Of a DNA stretch of 64,000 bases, positions 33,609 through 41,793 are shown in pieces. This DNA comes from Halolamina salifodinae (lineage in GTDB: Archaea > Halobacteriota > Halobacteria > Halobacteriales > Haloferacaceae), in assembly GCF_017874235.1 (NCBI RefSeq), contig NZ_JAGGLC010000003.1, positions 186,001 through 250,000 on the forward strand. Reading direction: 5' to 3'. The first letter of the stretch is position 1. Each line of letters starts with the position of its first letter. The notes beneath the pieces are model-generated. The model saw nothing but the letters and a program-made list of their open reading frames with translations, was not told the DNA's origin and searched no databases. The position numbers and the translations under genes are program-made.

Positions 33609-34637
33609 TCAGCCGTCGCGCTCTGCGAGGAACGCCCGGACGGCCTGGGGATCGGGAAGGCCACCCCGGGCACCCTCGGCACCACAGTTCAGCGCCGCCG
33701 TCGCCGCGGCGAATCGCCCCGCCGTCGCAGCATCGGCGTCGCCAAGCAGCCACCGCTCGGTGAGCGCGGCGGTGAAGGAGTCGCCGGCGCCAGTCGTGTC
33801 GACGGGGTCGATATCGAACGCCGAGATCTCGGTACGACCCTCTCCCTCGAACAGCGTCGCCCCGTCAGTACCGAACGTGACGGCGCCGCGCGAGCAGTCC
33901 CGCTCCCTGAGTGCGTCGACGGCCTCGCCCGCGGGGCAGTCGAGGTAGGACTCGGCGGCTAGCCGGGCGGTGATGAACAGGTCCGCCACCTCAACCACGC
34001 GGTCGATGGTCTGGCGTTCGGTTCCGCGGCCGCGTAGCTCCTCGATCGGCCCGGAGAGATCGAACACGAGCGCCGGCCCCGCGGGATCGGCCGCCATCTC
34101 GGCGATTTCGGCGGTAACGGCGTCGGGCACGTATGCGGTCACGAACACGGCGTCGGCGCCGCGGATCGCCGCGCGGTCGGCGTCGTCGAGTTCGAGGCGA
34201 ACTGTCGAGTCGCCAGCGGTGACGATCATCCGCTGGCCCTCGGGCCCGCGGGGGATCACGCAGTGGGTCGTGGTGCCCGGGCCGCGCTGGATCAGGTCAG
34301 TCGAGACCGGGCCGGCCTCGAGGTCGGCGAGCACGCGGTCGCCCATGTCGTCGTCACCCAAACGGCCGAGGAGGGCGGTGTCGCGGCCCAGCCGTGCCAG
34401 TCCGGTGGCGACGTTGGCGCCCACGCCGCCGAAGCGGTCGGTCACCTCACGGGCGAACGCGCCGCCGTCGGGTTCGGGGAGGTTCGTCACCTCGTAGAAG
34501 CGGTCGACGGTGGCGGCGCCGACGGCGACGACTTCGGTGGCGCCGTCCGCGGGCGCGCTGCCTGCGGGGTCGTCGCGCGCCCGTGCATCGTCGGCCGGGC
34601 CGTCGCCCGCCGAACCATCCGACGTTCGGTCAGTCAC
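33609..34637 (-). CDS. PfkB family carbohydrate kinase
   Basis: A 342-residue ribokinase-type enzyme that phosphorylates a sugar or nucleoside. N-terminal sugar-binding region: VGAATVDRFYEVTNLPEPDG and RFGGVGANVATGLARLGRD; C-terminal ATP/catalytic motif: DPVDTTGAGDSFTAAL with the catalytic Asp. A 35-residue acidic extension precedes the fold. GTG at 34637 is used: a TATA-like ATAAGT is centred exactly 27 bases upstream, indicating a leaderless GTG start. Substrate cannot be told; fructose-1-phosphate, KDG or ribose are all possible. Confidence 0.9.
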   Translation of the reverse strand: MTDRTSDGSAGDGPADDARARDDPAGSAPADGATEVVAVGAATVDRFYEVTNLPEPDGGAFAREVTDRFGGVGANVATGLARLGRDTALLGRLGDDDMGDRVLADLEAGPVSTDLIQRGPGTTTHCVIPRGPEGQRMIVTAGDSTVRLELDDADRAAIRGADAVFVTAYVPDAVTAEIAEMAADPAGPALVFDLSGPIEELRGRGTERQTIDRVVEVADLFITARLAAESYLDCPAGEAVDALRERDCSRGAVTFGTDGATLFEGEGRTEISAFDIDPVDTTGAGDSFTAALTERWLLGDADAATAGRFAAATAALNCGAEGARGGLPDPQAVRAFLAERDG

Positions 34638-34750
34638 ATCCCCGCTGGGGGGCGTCCGGGGATAAGTGTACGGCGCTCGGGCCGGCACCACCCCGTCACC
34701 CCGGCCGGATGAGCGAAGGACTAAGTTCGTCTCGGCCAACCACCGCGAGC

Positions 34751-34807
34751 GTGCACTACGACGTGAACCGACGCGAGACCGAGGCGGCGACGGGGACGTG
34801 GGGATGA
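34751..34807 (+). CDS. Possible leader peptide upstream of ilvA (18 codons)
   Basis: A GTG-initiated reading frame, VHYDVNRRETEAATGTWG, ends in a TGA that overlaps the ilvA ATG in an ATGA arrangement. The TATA-like CTAAGTT (34721-34727) is centred 27 bases before the GTG, just where a leaderless transcript would begin. The frame would therefore be the first codon of the messenger and couple translation to ilvA. The peptide is not rich in Ile, Leu or Val, so a classical attenuation role is not evident. It could be a chance frame. Confidence 0.4.
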   Translation: MHYDVNRRETEAATGTWG

Positions 34808-36024
34808 CGGTCACCCTCGAGGACGTGCGCGCGGCCCGCGAGCGCCTGAACGAGGTCCAGCGCATCCGTGAGACGCCAGTCAGACACAGCGCCACGCTGG
34901 GCGAGACGGTCGGCGCCGACGTGTGGCTCAAACTCGAACACTTCCAGAAAACCGGCTCGTTCAAGCCCCGCGGGGCGTACAACCGGATCAGCCAGATCGC
35001 CGAGCGCGGCGAGGCCGAACGCGTGGTCGCCGCCAGCGCGGGCAACCACGCGCAGGGGGTCGCGTTCGGGGCCACCGAGTGTGGCCTCGACTCGCTGGTG
35101 TTCATGCCCGAGACGGCGCCGCAGGCCAAGATCGACGCCACCCGGGGGTACGGTGCGACGGTTGAACTCCGGGGCGAGACGTTCGCCGAGGCGATGGCGG
35201 CCGCCCAGGAGCGCGCCGACGAACCGGGCACCGCGTTCGTTCACGCCTACGACGATCCGGACGTGATCGCCGGGCAGGGAACGCTCGGCCTCGAACTGCT
35301 GGAGCAGGTGCCGGATCTCGACACCGTCGTCGTCCCCATCGGGGGCGGCGGCCTGATCTCCGGCGTCGCGACGGCGATGCAGGCCGTCGAGCAGGACGTG
35401 CGCGTCGTCGGTGTGCAGGCCGAGGCCGCCGCGACGGCGCCCCAGAGCCTGAAGAAGGGTGAGCCGGTCGCCAACGAGACGCCCAACACCATCGCCGACG
35501 GCATCGCGACCGGCAGCCTCTCACAGCGCACGTTCGAGATCATCGAGGAGCGCGTCGACGAGGTGGTGACCGTCGACGACACCGAGATCGCGAACGCGAC
35601 GCTCTGGCTGCTCGAACGCACCAAACAGATGGTCGAGGGCGCAGCCGCGGCGTCGGTCGCGCCGCTGCTCGCGGGCGACCTTGAGGTCGACGGAACGGTC
35701 GTGCCGCTGCTCTGTGGCGGCAACATCGACATCGCGACGCTGCAGGACGTGCTGACTCGTGCGCTGGTCGACCGCCGGCAGTTCGTCACGCTCCGCATCC
35801 GGATCGACGACCAGCCGGGGGTGCTGGGCGAACTCGCCACCCTCATCGGCGCCCACGACACCAACATCCGCAGCGTGCGCCACGACCGCTCGGAGCAGGG
35901 GCTCCCGGTCGGCGAGGCGGATATCGTCGCCCGGCTGACGACGCCCGGCGAGGCCGCTATCGAGCGCATCGTCGAGGAGATAGAGGACGCCGGCTACACG
36001 GTCCGGGAAGTCGTCCCGCGGTAG
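34804..36024 (+). CDS. ilvA: Threonine ammonia-lyase (threonine dehydratase) with ACT domain
   Basis: A PLP enzyme of 406 residues that deaminates threonine to 2-oxobutanoate for isoleucine synthesis. The PLP lysine is in KTGSFKPRGAYNRI; SAGNHAQGVA and the phosphate loop PIGGGGLISGVA are present, and residues beyond about 320 form an ACT-like regulatory domain (FVTLRIRIDDQPGVLGELA). Biosynthetic and catabolic forms are similar, and the ACT domain argues for feedback control. ATG at 34804 is the best start; an 18-codon leader frame ends on it. Divergent from the PfkB gene. Confidence 0.93.
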   Translation: MTVTLEDVRAARERLNEVQRIRETPVRHSATLGETVGADVWLKLEHFQKTGSFKPRGAYNRISQIAERGEAERVVAASAGNHAQGVAFGATECGLDSLVFMPETAPQAKIDATRGYGATVELRGETFAEAMAAAQERADEPGTAFVHAYDDPDVIAGQGTLGLELLEQVPDLDTVVVPIGGGGLISGVATAMQAVEQDVRVVGVQAEAAATAPQSLKKGEPVANETPNTIADGIATGSLSQRTFEIIEERVDEVVTVDDTEIANATLWLLERTKQMVEGAAAASVAPLLAGDLEVDGTVVPLLCGGNIDIATLQDVLTRALVDRRQFVTLRIRIDDQPGVLGELATLIGAHDTNIRSVRHDRSEQGLPVGEADIVARLTTPGEAAIERIVEEIEDAGYTVREVVPR

Positions 36025-36029
36025 CGACC

Positions 36030-36767
36030 TTACTCGGCGGGCGTCGCGACGACGACAGTGTAGTCACCCTCGCCGCCGGGCCACGGGAGCGTCCGGACCG
36101 TCTCGATTTCGAGGCCGGCGTCGGCGACCAGTTCTTGCCAGAAGTCGGCGCTCACTGGCCGCTCGTCGTTGATCAGCGGGAGTTCGATCAGCCCGACACG
36201 GCCGTCCGGCGCACAGACCCGGCCCATCTCTTCGAGCGCCGCCCGCGCGGTGCCCTCAGGCAGGTCGTGCAGCATCATACACGAGGTGACGACCTCGTGG
36301 CTTCCTGCATCCAGCGGCATCCCGGTGGCGTCGCCGGCGACCAGTTCCGGGTCAAGCCCGGCTTTGCCGGCGTTTTGCCGCGCCAACTTGGGGCCGTTCC
36401 CGAGGATGATCCGGTCGTCGAAGCGGTCGAGTCCCGTGACCGTGCAGTCGTCGCCGATCGCCGGCGCGAGGCCGACCAATGATCGGCCAGTCCCGCAGCC
36501 GACGTCCAGCAGCGAGTCGGCGTCGTCGAGCGACAACTCCGCCGCCAGCGCCTCGTAGCGCCGGCGGTTCAGCGACCACGGGCGGGGGTGGAGCAGGCTC
36601 TCGATACCCGTTGCACCCGCGATGCCGAACCCCGCGGCGGCGACGGCGGTGAGCAGCCTGCTCCGCGAGGGCAGCCGAGCGGCGACGGCCGCCAGCATCG
36701 CGGCCGCGACGACTGCCGCTGCTGCCCGCAGCCCTTTCCGCCAGTGATAGACGCCGAAGTAGTACAC
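36030..36767 (-). CDS. Membrane-anchored class I SAM-dependent methyltransferase
   Basis: A 245-residue protein with a GTG start. Residues 12-50 contain two hydrophobic segments (AAAAVVAAAMLAAVAARL and LLTAVAAAGFGIAGATGI), probable membrane anchors. The methyltransferase domain follows: motif I LLDVGCGTGRSLVGLAP, motif II TGLDRFDD, and CMMLHDLPEG in the position of motif IV. The substrate is unknown; a lipid-soluble acceptor such as a quinone or isoprenoid is a reasonable guess given the anchor. Convergent with ilvA. Confidence 0.8.
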   Translation of the reverse strand: MYYFGVYHWRKGLRAAAAVVAAAMLAAVAARLPSRSRLLTAVAAAGFGIAGATGIESLLHPRPWSLNRRRYEALAAELSLDDADSLLDVGCGTGRSLVGLAPAIGDDCTVTGLDRFDDRIILGNGPKLARQNAGKAGLDPELVAGDATGMPLDAGSHEVVTSCMMLHDLPEGTARAALEEMGRVCAPDGRVGLIELPLINDERPVSADFWQELVADAGLEIETVRTLPWPGGEGDYTVVVATPAE

Positions 36768-36799
36768 GTGTGGTCTCTGGGTCGGTTAGTACGCGACCG

Positions 36800-36805
36800 A
36801 AAAAA
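36800..36805 (-). terminator. T-run downstream of the PQQ-type operon
   Basis: Six consecutive T residues on the minus strand begin about 26 bases after the stop of the beta-propeller gene. A run this long is rare in the window and is the archaeal termination signal. The same GTTTTTTC could also serve as a TATA-like element for the gene at 36767. Confidence 0.4.
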
Positions 36806-36830
36806 CGCGTGTCGGTGAGTCAGACGCCGA

Positions 36831-38678
36831 TCAGGCGTCGTCGTCTTCGTCGTCGCCGTCCGAGCGCTTCTTGGCCGCGGCGGCCGCGCCCGCGACGCCG
36901 GCCGCACCGGCGGCGGCCCCGAAGCCGGGACCGCTCGTCTCGGTGGACTCCTCGGTATCGGTCGCCGTCTCCGTCACCGCCTCGGTCTCCGTGGCGGTCT
37001 CAGTCTGCGTGGCCGTCTCGGTCTCCTCGGTGAGTTCGGCCTCGACCGAGTACACTTCCAGCCCCGTCGAGCTGGTGATGGCGACGTACTGTTTGTTCTC
37101 CGCGGGCACGTCCCACGTGATCGGTGCGGGGCGGATGCCGCTCCCGATGTCGATCTCGTGGGCGATCTCGCCGGTCTCGGCGTTCAGCACGCGGAAGGCG
37201 CCGGTGCCGGTGCCGCTGAGGACGACGTTCCCGCCGGTCGGCGTGTTGCCGCCGGTGAACTGGAACGGCGCGGCCTCGTTTTCCTGCGTCCAGACGATCT
37301 CACCCGAGTCGGGGTCGATGGCGCTGACGCGGGTGGCGCGCTCGCCGGATTCGGCCGGGATCGGGAACGGCTTCCCGCCGCCGACGCTGTGCTCCAGCGA
37401 GTCCGGGCGGAACTCCCAGTCCGGGTCGTACCACGGCTCCCAGAAGTCGTCGTTGGAGTCGAGGTAGTACAGCCCCGTGTCGGGACTGTAGCCGCTGGGG
37501 TGCCAGTCGGTCGCACCCATCGCGGTCGGGGACTGCTCTTTCTTGTTCTCTTCGCCCGCGGGCGGGAGCGCGAACATCGGGAGCTCGGCGCCCTGATTCG
37601 CGTGGGGCTCCGAGCGACGGAGGAGCTGTCCCGTTTCGGCGTCGATGACGTAGAACCAGCCGGTCTTGTCCTTGACGCCGATGACGCGCGTGGTCTCCCC
37701 GTCGATCTCCATGTCGATCACAGAGGAGAGGTACGCGTCGTAGTCCCACCAGTCGTGTGCGGTCAGCTGGTGGACCCACTTCTCCTCGCCGGTCTCGATG
37801 TCGAGGGCGATGACGGAGTCGGAGTGCTTGTTCGGGCCGGCACGCACCACGCCGTTGACCTGCGGCGAGGGGTTACCGGTCGTGAAGAAGACGGTGCCGG
37901 TCTCGGGGTCGACGGAGGGCGTCGTCCACGGCGCGCCGTCGCCGAAGCGCCACGTCTCGTCGATCCAGAACTCCGGCGGGATGACGTTGTAGTCCCAGAG
38001 CTTCTCGCCGGTCTCGGCGTCGAACGCCATGAAGGCGCTCCAGTTGCCACCCTCGCCGCTCTGGCCCTTCAGGACGACGCCGTCGAAGACGAGCGGCGCG
38101 CCACTGTTGGTGAGGCGGTGAGTCGAGGGGTTCATCTTCTCTTTCTGGCGCTCGGAAACCGCGTGGGTCTGCCACTGCAGTTCGCCGGTGTAGCGGTCGA
38201 CCGCCATCAGGCGGAGGTCGGCCGCACAGTAGATGACCGTGTCGCCCCAGACGCTCGCGCCACGCTGGTTTCGGCCGACGTTGTGTTTGTACTCGAGTTC
38301 GTACTCGAAGGTCCAGTAGACGTCGCCGGTGTTGGCGTTGAGCGCCGTGAGGTTCTGGCCCTCGGTGACGTACATGACCGGGGGCTCGCCCTCGCCGCCG
38401 GGCACGACGATGGGCGTCTGCTGGCCGCCGCCGAGCTCCATGCTGTACTCCTCGGTGAGCTGGTCGGCGTTCTCCGGCGTGATGCGGGCTGCGGGGGAGT
38501 AGCCACGCTGTTTGAGACCCTTGTTGTACTGTAGCCACGACTCCGGGTTGTCGTCGTCGGCACGGAGCTGTTCGTCGGTGACGGTCGAACCGGGCGCCTC
38601 CGCCTGGAAGTTCTCCGCCAGCCGCTCGGCGGTCGGTTCGATCTCGCTCTCTCGGTCGGGTTTGTCTTGCTTAGCCAT
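36831..38678 (-). CDS. PQQ-type beta-propeller dehydrogenase with PGF-CTERM-like tail
   Basis: A 615-residue protein of the PQQ-dependent alcohol dehydrogenase fold. Repeated propeller strands include NANTGDVYWTFEYE, DRYTGELQWQTHA, DAETGEKLWDYNV, DIETGEEKWVHQL and DPDSGEIVWTQEN, with the active-site-like HDWWDYDAYLSS. The N-terminus (MAKQDKPDRESE) has no signal peptide. From about residue 550 a Thr/Glu-rich stalk leads to SGPGFGAAAGAAGVAGAAAA and KKR, resembling the PGF-CTERM sorting signal removed by archaeosortase. Its upstream partner has a Tat signal, so joint export is plausible. The adjacent-cysteine disulfide of methanol dehydrogenases is absent. Confidence 0.85.
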   Translation of the reverse strand: MAKQDKPDRESEIEPTAERLAENFQAEAPGSTVTDEQLRADDDNPESWLQYNKGLKQRGYSPAARITPENADQLTEEYSMELGGGQQTPIVVPGGEGEPPVMYVTEGQNLTALNANTGDVYWTFEYELEYKHNVGRNQRGASVWGDTVIYCAADLRLMAVDRYTGELQWQTHAVSERQKEKMNPSTHRLTNSGAPLVFDGVVLKGQSGEGGNWSAFMAFDAETGEKLWDYNVIPPEFWIDETWRFGDGAPWTTPSVDPETGTVFFTTGNPSPQVNGVVRAGPNKHSDSVIALDIETGEEKWVHQLTAHDWWDYDAYLSSVIDMEIDGETTRVIGVKDKTGWFYVIDAETGQLLRRSEPHANQGAELPMFALPPAGEENKKEQSPTAMGATDWHPSGYSPDTGLYYLDSNDDFWEPWYDPDWEFRPDSLEHSVGGGKPFPIPAESGERATRVSAIDPDSGEIVWTQENEAAPFQFTGGNTPTGGNVVLSGTGTGAFRVLNAETGEIAHEIDIGSGIRPAPITWDVPAENKQYVAITSSTGLEVYSVEAELTEETETATQTETATETEAVTETATDTEESTETSGPGFGAAAGAAGVAGAAAAAKKRSDGDDEDDDA

Positions 38679-38680
38679 AA

Positions 38681-39592
38681 TCAGTTACGGGGGGCTCGCA
38701 TCTCCTCGGTCACCCAGTAGACGTCCTTCGGGAGCATGTTCTGGGCGATCGCCTGTACCGCGAAGCCGGTGGTGAGCAGGGCGCTCAGCTCCTCGTCGGA
38801 GAAGCGACCGGACTCCTCGGCGACGGCTTTCGCACCCTCGCTCACGAGCTGGAGGCCGGCGGCCATCGAGCGGGCGTGCCAGACGGCGTCGCCGTAGTGA
38901 CCGTCGTCGAGGAGCACCTGTTTCTGCCAGAGATGCTCGTCGAGGTCGTTCAGCCACGCCAGCACGCCGAACGACGCTGCCTTCGTCATGGGCGGGATCT
39001 TCTCGCCGAACTCGATCTGGGAGCGGGGGATCTCCTCGCTCGCGACCCAGTGGTAGGCATCGAGTTCCTCGGCGTTGGCGATGACCTCGGTGAGGAGGTC
39101 GACGCCGTCGCCGTCGGTCAGGCCCAGCGAGGCCAGCGGCTCGGTCAGCGCCTCGGACCCGACGAACGTCGAGACGGCCGACTCGAGGTAGCTCGGTTCG
39201 AACTGCGGGAGATGAGCGTCAGTGCTCTGGAAGAAGCCAGTCGTCTCGAGATGGTCGTAGATGGGCTGGCTCGCGGTGGCGAGGCTCTCGAACTCGGCGC
39301 GCTGTTCGGCGGCCGGGAGGCCCTGCTCGGCAGCGGCCGTCAGCGAACTGACGGCACTGGCGAGTTCGGCCTGGCCGTCGGCGAGTGCGGCGGCGTCGAG
39401 CGAGCCCGTGAGGTCCGCACGGACGTCGCTACCGATCTGTGCGAGCTGCGCGCTCTCGCCCGCGGTGACGGCGTTCCGAACGTCGTCGAGCGACGCGGAG
39501 CCGGCGGCGACGGCGCCGCCGACGCCCAGCGCCTTGAGGAACGTCCGCCGGTCCTCGTCGGAGATCTGCCCGTTAGTGTTCTCAGTCACCAT
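38681..39592 (-). CDS. Tat-signal partner of the PQQ-type enzyme
   Basis: A 303-residue protein with a twin-arginine signal: SDEDRRTFLKALGVGGAVAA, Arg pair at residues 15-16. The mature part is mostly helical (QAELASAVSSLTAAAEQGLP, HYGDAVWHARSMAAGLQL) with no cysteine. It ends two bases before the propeller gene. It is probably a small or accessory subunit, and its Tat signal may carry the signal-less propeller protein across the membrane. I do not recognise a named family; the position and length recall the Tat-signal subunits of gluconate/alcohol dehydrogenases. Promoter features lie at 39626-39676. Confidence 0.75.
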   Translation of the reverse strand: MVTENTNGQISDEDRRTFLKALGVGGAVAAGSASLDDVRNAVTAGESAQLAQIGSDVRADLTGSLDAAALADGQAELASAVSSLTAAAEQGLPAAEQRAEFESLATASQPIYDHLETTGFFQSTDAHLPQFEPSYLESAVSTFVGSEALTEPLASLGLTDGDGVDLLTEVIANAEELDAYHWVASEEIPRSQIEFGEKIPPMTKAASFGVLAWLNDLDEHLWQKQVLLDDGHYGDAVWHARSMAAGLQLVSEGAKAVAEESGRFSDEELSALLTTGFAVQAIAQNMLPKDVYWVTEEMRAPRN

Positions 39593-39625
39593 TTTGGATC
39601 ACAACGTTCTGGGAATCGGCATGAA

Positions 39626-39633
39626 CATATAAA
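39626..39633 (-). promoter_or_regulatory. TATA-like element of the PQQ-type operon
   Basis: On the minus strand TTTATATG lies about 38 bases from the ATG of the Tat-signal gene, so the messenger should start near 39603 with an 11-base leader. It is one of the clearest TATA boxes in the window and lies at the edge of an AT-rich segment. Confidence 0.6.
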
Positions 39634-39665
39634 TGGGTTATGTGTTCAGAAGTGGATTTACGTGG

Positions 39666-39676
39666 TTGTGTCACAA
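39666..39676. promoter_or_regulatory. 11-bp palindrome upstream of the PQQ-type promoter
   Basis: TTGTG-T-CACAA is an exact inverted repeat with one central base. It sits about 33-50 bases upstream of the TATA-like element, the place where activators bind in archaea. It is a candidate regulator site; the protein is unknown. Confidence 0.4.
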
Positions 39677-40194
39677 TCACAAATGATCAATCGGTGACTA
39701 ATGTTGGGATGTTCTGGAAATCCACAAACGGGAACTTCTGGCCGGATTTACTAATCATTCAGTGCGGATTCAGCGACCCACCGATGAGACAAACGGATAT
39801 CGGTGCGGCCACTGCTATATCTTTTCGTGCGTGTTACTCAATAAAAATCATGATAGATACGACCGCTAGCGGCGGTTGATCCGTCCAGCGGTTCTCCTTC
39901 GGTGCCTTCGCCTCGTGTTTCGTGAAGTTCCATCGGAGGTGATCTCGCCGCCATAAACCATATACTGAGATATGCAATCGTCCGGCAGGCATGATCGAGC
40001 AGGTGGACCGAGCGAACGACGAGAAACACACGACCGATCGGGCGTGAAGCGGATCGAGAGGCCCATCTTCAGGACCCCACCCCACGCGGCCCGGTCTCGC
40101 AGCGACCCCGGCCGGCGTTTGTTGTCGACGATGAGCTGTCGGGAATCTACTCGAGTTCGTCCTGCGCGGCGCCCGCCCCGGATGGGGGTTGCGT
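39677..40194. other. AT-rich intergenic region without convincing genes
   Basis: Between the PQQ-type operon promoter and the small frame at 40195 there is no gene with recognisable motifs. The first 200 bases are unusually AT-rich for this genome, with runs such as TCAATAAAAATCATGATAG, and include TGATCA and other short palindromes. The later part returns to normal composition. Open frames here are basic (Arg/Pro/Ser-rich) and lack haloarchaeal acidic character, so I take them as chance. The stretch may be a remnant of transferred or degraded DNA. Confidence 0.5.
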
Positions 40195-40335
40195 TCATTG
40201 CGTGACCCGGCGTGTGGACGGCGACGACGCTCGCTGCTCGAGGTGCTGCCGGTCATCGCTTGGATCACGTTGGCTGCGTGCGCGAACGAAGTAGGCGAGT
40301 GACGCCAGCGCGGAGGCCCCGTAGAGCGCGTCCAC
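40195..40335 (-). CDS. Possible small membrane peptide (46 residues)
   Basis: A GTG-initiated frame of 46 residues: a hydrophobic start VDALYGASALASLAYFVRAR and a charged tail ending TRRVTQ. A minus-strand TATA-like TTTTATAG lies around 40352-40360, about 22-25 bases upstream, slightly short for leaderless start. The single helix followed by Arg/Asp-rich tail is plausible for a small haloarchaeal membrane peptide, but there is no conserved motif, so this is tentative. Nothing recognisable lies between it and 40548. Confidence 0.35.
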   Translation of the reverse strand: MDALYGASALASLAYFVRARSQRDPSDDRQHLEQRASSPSTRRVTQ

Positions 40336-40548
40336 ACCGATTCGATATCGCGCTATAAAATGTATTAACCGGAACTGGATACGGCAGTCGGTACGCTGGA
40401 GAGCCTAGAAACAGGACGAGGAGACGAGACTCGCGGATAGAGCCCGCAGAGCGAAGGTGACGGCTATCGACAGAATCGCCGTTGGCGCGGTGGTTAGGCT
40501 CGGCTACCGTACTGGTCCGGAGTCATCCGCGGACGGCGCGGGCCTGAA

Positions 40549-40869
40549 TCAGGCGTCGTCGACGGCTTCCCACTCGGAGGCCGCCGCGAGCGAGGGACGG
40601 GCCTCGCGGAACTCCCGCCGCATCGCGCCGTAGAAGCGACTCCGGCCAACGGGAGACGTGAGCCGGAGCAGAAGCGTTTCCGCCGTCGCGTCGAACGCCG
40701 TCAGCGTCCAGCGGCCGCCGACGTGGCGCCACTCGCCGACGCGCTCGGCGTCGTCGACGACCCGGCTGCCGAGTTCCCAACGCTGCCGGGAGAGGTGCTC
40801 GAGGTCGAACGGGAGAACGTCGGGAAGCGACGAACGAGCCGCCTCCCCGTGCTGTGCATGCGTCGCCAT
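40549..40869 (-). CDS. Hypothetical protein (106 residues)
   Basis: A 106-residue soluble protein, not recognised. It has alternating strands and helices, for example LPFDLEHLSRQRWELGSRVV, RWTLTAFDATAETLLLRL and REFREARPSLAAASEWEAVD. Composition is normal for this genome. A minus-strand TATA-like GCTTTTGAG is centred 28 bases before the ATG, supporting a real leaderless gene. It sits alone upstream (on this strand downstream) of the pirin gene. Confidence 0.6.
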   Translation of the reverse strand: MATHAQHGEAARSSLPDVLPFDLEHLSRQRWELGSRVVDDAERVGEWRHVGGRWTLTAFDATAETLLLRLTSPVGRSRFYGAMRREFREARPSLAAASEWEAVDDA

Positions 40870-40918
40870 ACCACGTCACTGGGCGTCCGGGCTCAAAAGC
40901 GCTCCCATCGCGACCCGA

Positions 40919-41653
40919 TCAGAACACGAACGGGCCGCGCTGCTGGATCGGCTCCTCGTGCGGTTCGCCGGCGACGGCGACGAGGCGGACCTCGCCCTCG
41001 ACGGTCACGCCGCCGGCCTCCGTTGCTGGCAGCACGTCGCCCTTCCCGAAGCTATCGCCGTTGACGGCCCCCTCGCCCTCGACGCCGAACAGGAAGCCCG
41101 ACCAGCCCTCCGGCGTGGTCCACTCCCACTCGCCGTCGACGCGCACGTCGAGGTACTCCATCTCCGTGTAGAGCGAGAGCGGCGAGCCCTCGCCGACGAC
41201 GGTCGTGACCCTCGCGCCGTCCAGTTCCTCGGTGGGGAGTTCCTCGGGGCTAGCGTCCTCGTAGTCGGGTTCGACCTCCTTCTGCTCGCGCGGGAGGTTC
41301 ACCCAGAGCTGGAGGCCGTTACAGCCAGCGCCGTCGGCAGGCATCTCGGAGTGCTCGATGCCGGCGCCGGTGGTGATCCCCATCGCGTCGCCGGGGTACG
41401 CCGTATGGGTCACGCCCAGCGAGTCCTCGTGCTCCATCCCGCCCTCCAGCATGTAGGAGACAATCTCGAACCCCTTGTGGGGGTGCATCGGGAAGCCGTC
41501 GTCCGGGTCGATGTAGAAGCGCTCGAACAGCACGAACGGGTCGAGATTCTGCTGATAGTTGCTCGTCGGGAACGCGCGCGTGGCGTTCACACCCGTCCCG
41601 TGGCGGACCGTCTCCCCCGGCAGTGGGGAGTTGACCGTTTGGTCGAAAGACAT
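40919..41653 (-). CDS. Pirin family protein
   Basis: A 244-residue cupin of the pirin family. The N-terminal metal site is in GFPMHPHKGFEIVSYML (two His) and GIEHSEMPADGAGCNGLQLW, and the second cupin half carries WSGFLFGVEGEGAV. Pirins bind iron and some have quercetin-dioxygenase or redox-sensing activity. ATG at 41653 is supported by a minus-strand TATA-like GGTTATCAG (41676-41684) 28 bases upstream. A 15-bp palindrome lies between TATA and start. It is divergent from superoxide dismutase, so both may respond to oxidative stress. Confidence 0.92.
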   Translation of the reverse strand: MSFDQTVNSPLPGETVRHGTGVNATRAFPTSNYQQNLDPFVLFERFYIDPDDGFPMHPHKGFEIVSYMLEGGMEHEDSLGVTHTAYPGDAMGITTGAGIEHSEMPADGAGCNGLQLWVNLPREQKEVEPDYEDASPEELPTEELDGARVTTVVGEGSPLSLYTEMEYLDVRVDGEWEWTTPEGWSGFLFGVEGEGAVNGDSFGKGDVLPATEAGGVTVEGEVRLVAVAGEPHEEPIQQRGPFVF

Positions 41654-41657
41654 GGCT

Positions 41658-41672
41658 CGACCGAATCGGTCG
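41658..41672. promoter_or_regulatory. 15-bp palindrome, candidate operator of the pirin gene
   Basis: CGACCGA-A-TCGGTCG is an exact inverted repeat with 7-bp arms. It lies between the TATA-like element (41676-41684) and the start codon at 41653, directly over the expected transcription start. A protein bound there would block initiation, so it is a repressor-site candidate. Confidence 0.45.
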
Positions 41673-41793
41673 GCACTGATAACCATCACGGCGCCGGCAC
41701 CACAAAATCCTCTGATCGTGGATACTGGCTTTCGAACTTCTGGACTAGCGGGCTCAAACGTGACCATTACCTCGTCTCCCAACCCTTCGGCTT

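Noticed and set aside
39834-40337. Open frames of 60-170 codons in the AT-rich gap
   Set aside because: They are rich in Arg, Ser and Pro, lack acidic character and motifs, and do not show a promoter at the expected distance. Only the 46-codon frame at 40195-40335 is kept, with low confidence.
40456-40638. GTG-initiated frame of about 60 codons on the plus strand
   Set aside because: It runs antisense through the end of the 40549-40869 gene, has no TATA-like element and no motif.
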